DNA of 64,000 nucleotides, taken from NCBI RefSeq assembly GCF_025399195.1, contig NW_026252111.1, positions 231,520-295,519 on the forward strand, read 5' to 3'. Position numbers and translations under genes: made by a program. Position 1 is the first letter of the stretch; each line of letters opens with the position of its first letter. Of this stretch, positions 60,500 to 64,000 are shown piece by piece. This DNA comes from Umbelopsis ramanniana AG (Eukaryota > Mucoromycota > Umbelopsidomycetes > Umbelopsidales > Umbelopsidaceae). The notes below the pieces were generated by a model that did no database searches, was not told the DNA's origin, and was given only the letters and a program-made list of their open reading frames with translations.

Positions 60500-63400
60500 A
60501 TGGGGTGCGCTTCACCTAGTCTATTGGAACGTCGGCGTTGTAGATTACGAGTTCATGTCATTAAATGGGCCTTGCTGCTTCTAGCCGCTACACTAACCAG
60601 TGTGGCAGCACAAAGTGAGGTCAGTAAAATTCATAATTATGTTAATGTGAGAATATAGCCCATTGAAAAGTTTGTATTACAGTGCAATCTCACAGGGTCG
60701 CAGTATCAAACTATTCAACAACTGGGAGCTTTCAATGGTATCTTCCTGAACGACTTCACATCCAGTATTACCGCAGGCCTATTTGGAAGTGCTGGAAGCT
60801 ATGGTCCAATTGCTGTTGGAAATAATGTGTATGCACCTGGCTACCTCGTTGCAGAGAAAACCAACTTGACTGCATGCACACAAAACGCGTCAGGCTTTGC
60901 TCAATATGGTCTTGTTGTTGATGGTAGCGTTGTCAATGGAGGAACCCCAAAGGTAACTGGCAACGTATACATAAATGGCACGGGTACTGCTACTTTGCAA
61001 CTATCATCGTGTTCGGTCAGGAAGCTCAGCACTACTCAACAGTTTGATTTCGCTGCCGCAAAAACATCATATCTACAAGCATCTGCATACTTGGCAAATC
61101 TACTTCCTAACTTAAAAATGAACAGTACCTTTGCACTCTCATCTGTTGGCGCCCAAGCTGATCCGCAGTATAATGTCATCACACTGAATACTTGCAATGG
61201 ACCACTTCTTGGTTGCTTCGGTGCATCTCCCACAAGTCCCTTGACCAATCTGATTAGCAACCCGGGGATGATTGCCACGCTCTCTGGATACAAGGGACCA
61301 ACTTCTGGTACAAAATGGCCCACCGGCACTACTTTAGTCATAAATGTAATAAGTCTTCACATCTTCTTGCGTTTTCCAAGTCACCTTGATGTTTATTTCA
61401 TAACATTTAGGTACCTGTGGCTTTGGGTTCAACTTTGGTCATCGATGCCGACACTCCAAGCGTTGGGATCGATCCTTGCAGGACCATTTGGAATATCTAC
61501 CCAGTTAATAGCAGCGTATTGTATACTGCTGGATCTATCACAATGATTCGCAGATCACCCCAGGCCCTTAAAGGATTTGTTTTGGCTCCAAATGGTTTGC
61601 TGTCTCTCATATGTGAACTCTTAGCATAAGACACCATTCTAATTGTATATTGTATTTTAGCTGCCATCTTGGACGGTGCTAATGGAAACTTCGCTGGATT
61701 ATTGGTGTCAAATAACTACAAGTAATACGAAAGTCCTTGAAAGAGTTCCCCAAAATACAAAATTAACCATCCCTTCTTCTTACCAGTTGGGAAATGTCCA
61801 ATGTTGATCTTCAAGATTTTACATTTGCGTCAGGAGGCACATGTAAATCCTTTCTAGGGTGTGTTCCCAATCAAAGTGCCACAAGCGCCAGCGTATCATC
61901 CATTTCCGTTAGCAAAACAATCTCATCAAATTCTGGTACGTTTGGCAACATCTTATGTTAATAATCGATCTCCTGTTAGCTATTTTAGTGTCCTAACTTC
62001 ATTTGGTAATGACCTCGCCACCCACAGCATTACCACCCTCGGTATCGTCATCCACAGCGTTGTCGTCTTCAATATCGTCACCCGCTGCACCATCGTCGGC
62101 CACCTCCAAGTCAAATACAATTTCGGCTTCAAGTAGTATAGCTGGCGGATCATCAAGCACAGGTAATGAGATGATTACAAAACTTTGATTTCATCATGTG
62201 CCATTAATAATCTTCTTTGCATCTTGATATCATATAGTGACTGTATCATCGGCTGTCTCATCACCATCGGTGACACAAGTTTGCGATCTATCAGAATCAA
62301 CCGATTTGCCAAGCCTCCAACTTTCAGCATTCAATGGTATCTTCCTAAACGACTTTACATCCAGTATAACCGCAGGCCTGTTTGGAAGTGCTGGAAGCTA
62401 TGGTCCAATTGCTGTCGGAAACAATCTGTATGCACCTGGCTACCTCATCGCAGAGAAGACTAACTTGACTGCATGTACCATCAATGCATCAGGATTTGTG
62501 CAACTTGGTCTTGCTGTTGGAGGTAGTATTCTCAATGGTGGAAATCCAAATGTTATTGGCAACGTACTCGTGAATCTCACGGGTACTGCTACACTGCAAC
62601 TACCATCGTGCTCGGTCAAGCAGCTCAACAACAGTCAACAGTTTGATTTCGCTGGCGCAAGGACATCATATCTACAAGCATCTGCATATTTAGCAACATT
62701 GGTTCCTAACCTGAGAATGAACAGTACTTTTGCATTGGTGTCTCTAGGTGCCCAAGCTGATCCACTATATAATGTGATTACGCTGAATACTTGCAATGGC
62801 CCAATTATCGGTTGCTTTGGTGCATCTTTCACCGGTAACCTAACTAGCCTACTAAGTACCTCAGGGGTGATTACCAATCTTTCTGGATACAAAGGGCCAA
62901 CTGCTGGAACCAAATGGCCAACTGGTGCCACTTTGGTAATCAATGTAAGGCGCTTTCTCATTTTTTTCATTTTTTGATCCATTTGATACTTACCTTATGC
63001 CTTATAGGTGCCTGTGGTCGTTGGATCCACTTTGGTCATTGATGCCGATACTCCCAGCGTTGGCACAGATCCTTGTCGAACCATTTGGAATATCTATCCG
63101 GTGAACATCGACGGGTCACATACTACTGGCTCTATCACTTTGCTCCGCAACACCAAATCAGCTCTTCAAGGATTGGTCTTGGCTCCAAATGGTTTGTTTA
63201 TTCTGTACTGCAGATTTTGAGCAGAAAGCACCTACTAATTGTAATATTACATAACAGCTGCCATCTTGGATGGCCCTACTGGAAACTTTGCTGGATTGTT
63301 GGTTTCAAATAACTACAAGTAAGTGTAAAGTGCTTGTAAAGTGTTCTGAGAAACTCAAGTCCAACAGTGTTTCTTTATATCAGTTGGCAAACATCCAACG

Positions 63401-64000
63401 TTGATATTCTAGATTTTACAACTGCGTCCGGAGGTGTATGTAAATCATTCCTTGGATGTGTTCCCAATCGAAATACCACTAGCACCAGCACATTACCATC
63501 GTCATCCGTGAGCGTAACGACGTCATCGAGCTCAGGTAAGCTTGGAAACAGCATATTTTGTAAAACAATATCTCAAGAGTTAATTTGATCCTCTGACAAC
63601 GGTTCTCATTCATATCATCATCCTCAACAGCATCGTCCTCTGTATCATCGTCAGCGACATCGACGTCCAGTGTTGTTTCCACCTCAAGCAGTGTTACTGG
63701 AGGATCATCAAGTACAGGTATTGAAGTAGCCTACAAAATATTTTGTATCATCGTGAAGAATTATTGATCTTTTTTGGATTTGATATCACTAGTAACAACA
63801 TCCACGACCGCCTCATCACCCTCGGTAACACAAGTGTGCGATCTATCAAAGTCAACCGATTTGCCAAGCCTCCAACTTTCAGCATTCAATGGTATCTTCC
63901 TAAACGACTTCACATCCAGTATCACCGCCGGCCTATTTGGAAGTGCTGGAAGCTATGGTCCAATTGCTGTCGGAAACAATCTGTATGCACCTGGCTACCT
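60500..64000 (+). CDS. Secreted protein with tandem choice-of-anchor-A-like modules (runs off right edge)
   Basis: Twelve exons are visible: 60500-60619, 60683-61345, 61411-61594, 61661-61721, 61787-61935, 62028-62162, 62238-62944, 63008-63191, 63258-63318, 63384-63535, 63631-63717, 63793-64000+, about 903 codons in frame. Residues 1-38 hold a signal peptide (HVIKWALLLLAAT). Two full ~330-residue modules and the start of a third follow. Each module has AFNGIFLNDFTSSITAGLFG, GYLVAEKTNLTAC, QFDFAAAKTSYLQASAYL, TIWNIYPV and FVLAPNGAAILDG. These match the choice-of-anchor-A / collagen-binding-like adhesin fold by pattern only. N-glycosylation sequons are common. Ser/Thr-rich linkers separate the modules. 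Likely a cell-surface or wall protein. Confidence 0.8.
60683..61935 (+). repeat. Module 1 of the secreted repeat protein (exons 2-5)
   Basis: The unit comprises exons of 663, 184, 61 and 149 bases. Its start is closely similar in DNA to 62320 onward and 63880 onward, including the block giving TSSITAGLFGSAGSYGP. Confidence 0.8.
62238..63535 (+). repeat. Module 2 of the secreted repeat protein (exons 7-10)
   Basis: Exons of 707, 184, 61 and 152 bases repeat the module 1 plan. The middle two exon lengths are identical and intron phases are the same. A third copy begins at 63793. Confidence 0.8.

Overview
The window is nuclear DNA of a fungus, most likely an early-diverging (Mucoromycota-type) mould. 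Fungal marker families are present: Zn2Cys6 regulator, SAGA subunit Spt8, Mex67, a class V myosin with a DIL tail and GATA fingers. Genes are intron-rich, and most introns are 50-75 nt GT-AG introns in an AT-rich background. The XMAP215 protein has a long animal-like layout. I placed the organism from gene content and intron style only; no database was searched. Exon joins were read by hand from splice sites and frame.

Layout. 1-8.8 kb: N-terminal part of a Puf1/Jsn1-like RRM protein (minus), a Ser/Thr-rich single-pass membrane protein (plus), a Rossmann-fold NAD(P) protein (minus), pyruvate dehydrogenase E1 alpha (plus) and an SNF5/SFH1 chromatin-remodelling subunit (minus). 9.9-16.5 kb: a metabolic island made of a regulator with two complete Zn2Cys6 clusters (minus), a divergent sugar-porter-type transporter (plus) and a BDS1-type sulfatase (plus). 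17-27 kb: IMP dehydrogenase, class V myosin and a small WW-domain protein, all plus. 27.2-37 kb: Spt8 (minus), a coiled-coil protein of unknown function (plus), an MFS transporter, Mex67/NXF1 and a protein with two GATA-like fingers (all minus). 37.9-47 kb: ribosomal protein uS17/Rps11 and a 19-exon, about 2,106-residue XMAP215/ch-TOG protein (plus). 47-54.6 kb, minus: a DUF2461 protein, an F-box/leucine-rich protein and PEX6. 55.4-64 kb, plus: Sgf73/ataxin-7, a small GATA factor with a WC-2-type finger, and the start of a secreted protein built from tandem choice-of-anchor-A-like modules that runs off the right edge.

Functional links. The 9.9-16.5 kb island could work as a unit for sulfate-ester scavenging: regulator, transporter, and sulfatase releasing sulfate. 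Everted CCG-n-CGG sites lie in both target promoters. Spt8, Sgf73 and SNF5 are separate chromatin subunits and are not clustered. The rest of the window is housekeeping. The features I find most worth checking are the double-zinc-cluster sulfatase island, the G8 tract at the expected start site of IMP dehydrogenase, the structured RPS11 intron with a small-subunit-rRNA-like segment, the ACGCG cluster before the ch-TOG gene, and the exon-block duplication in the secreted repeat protein.
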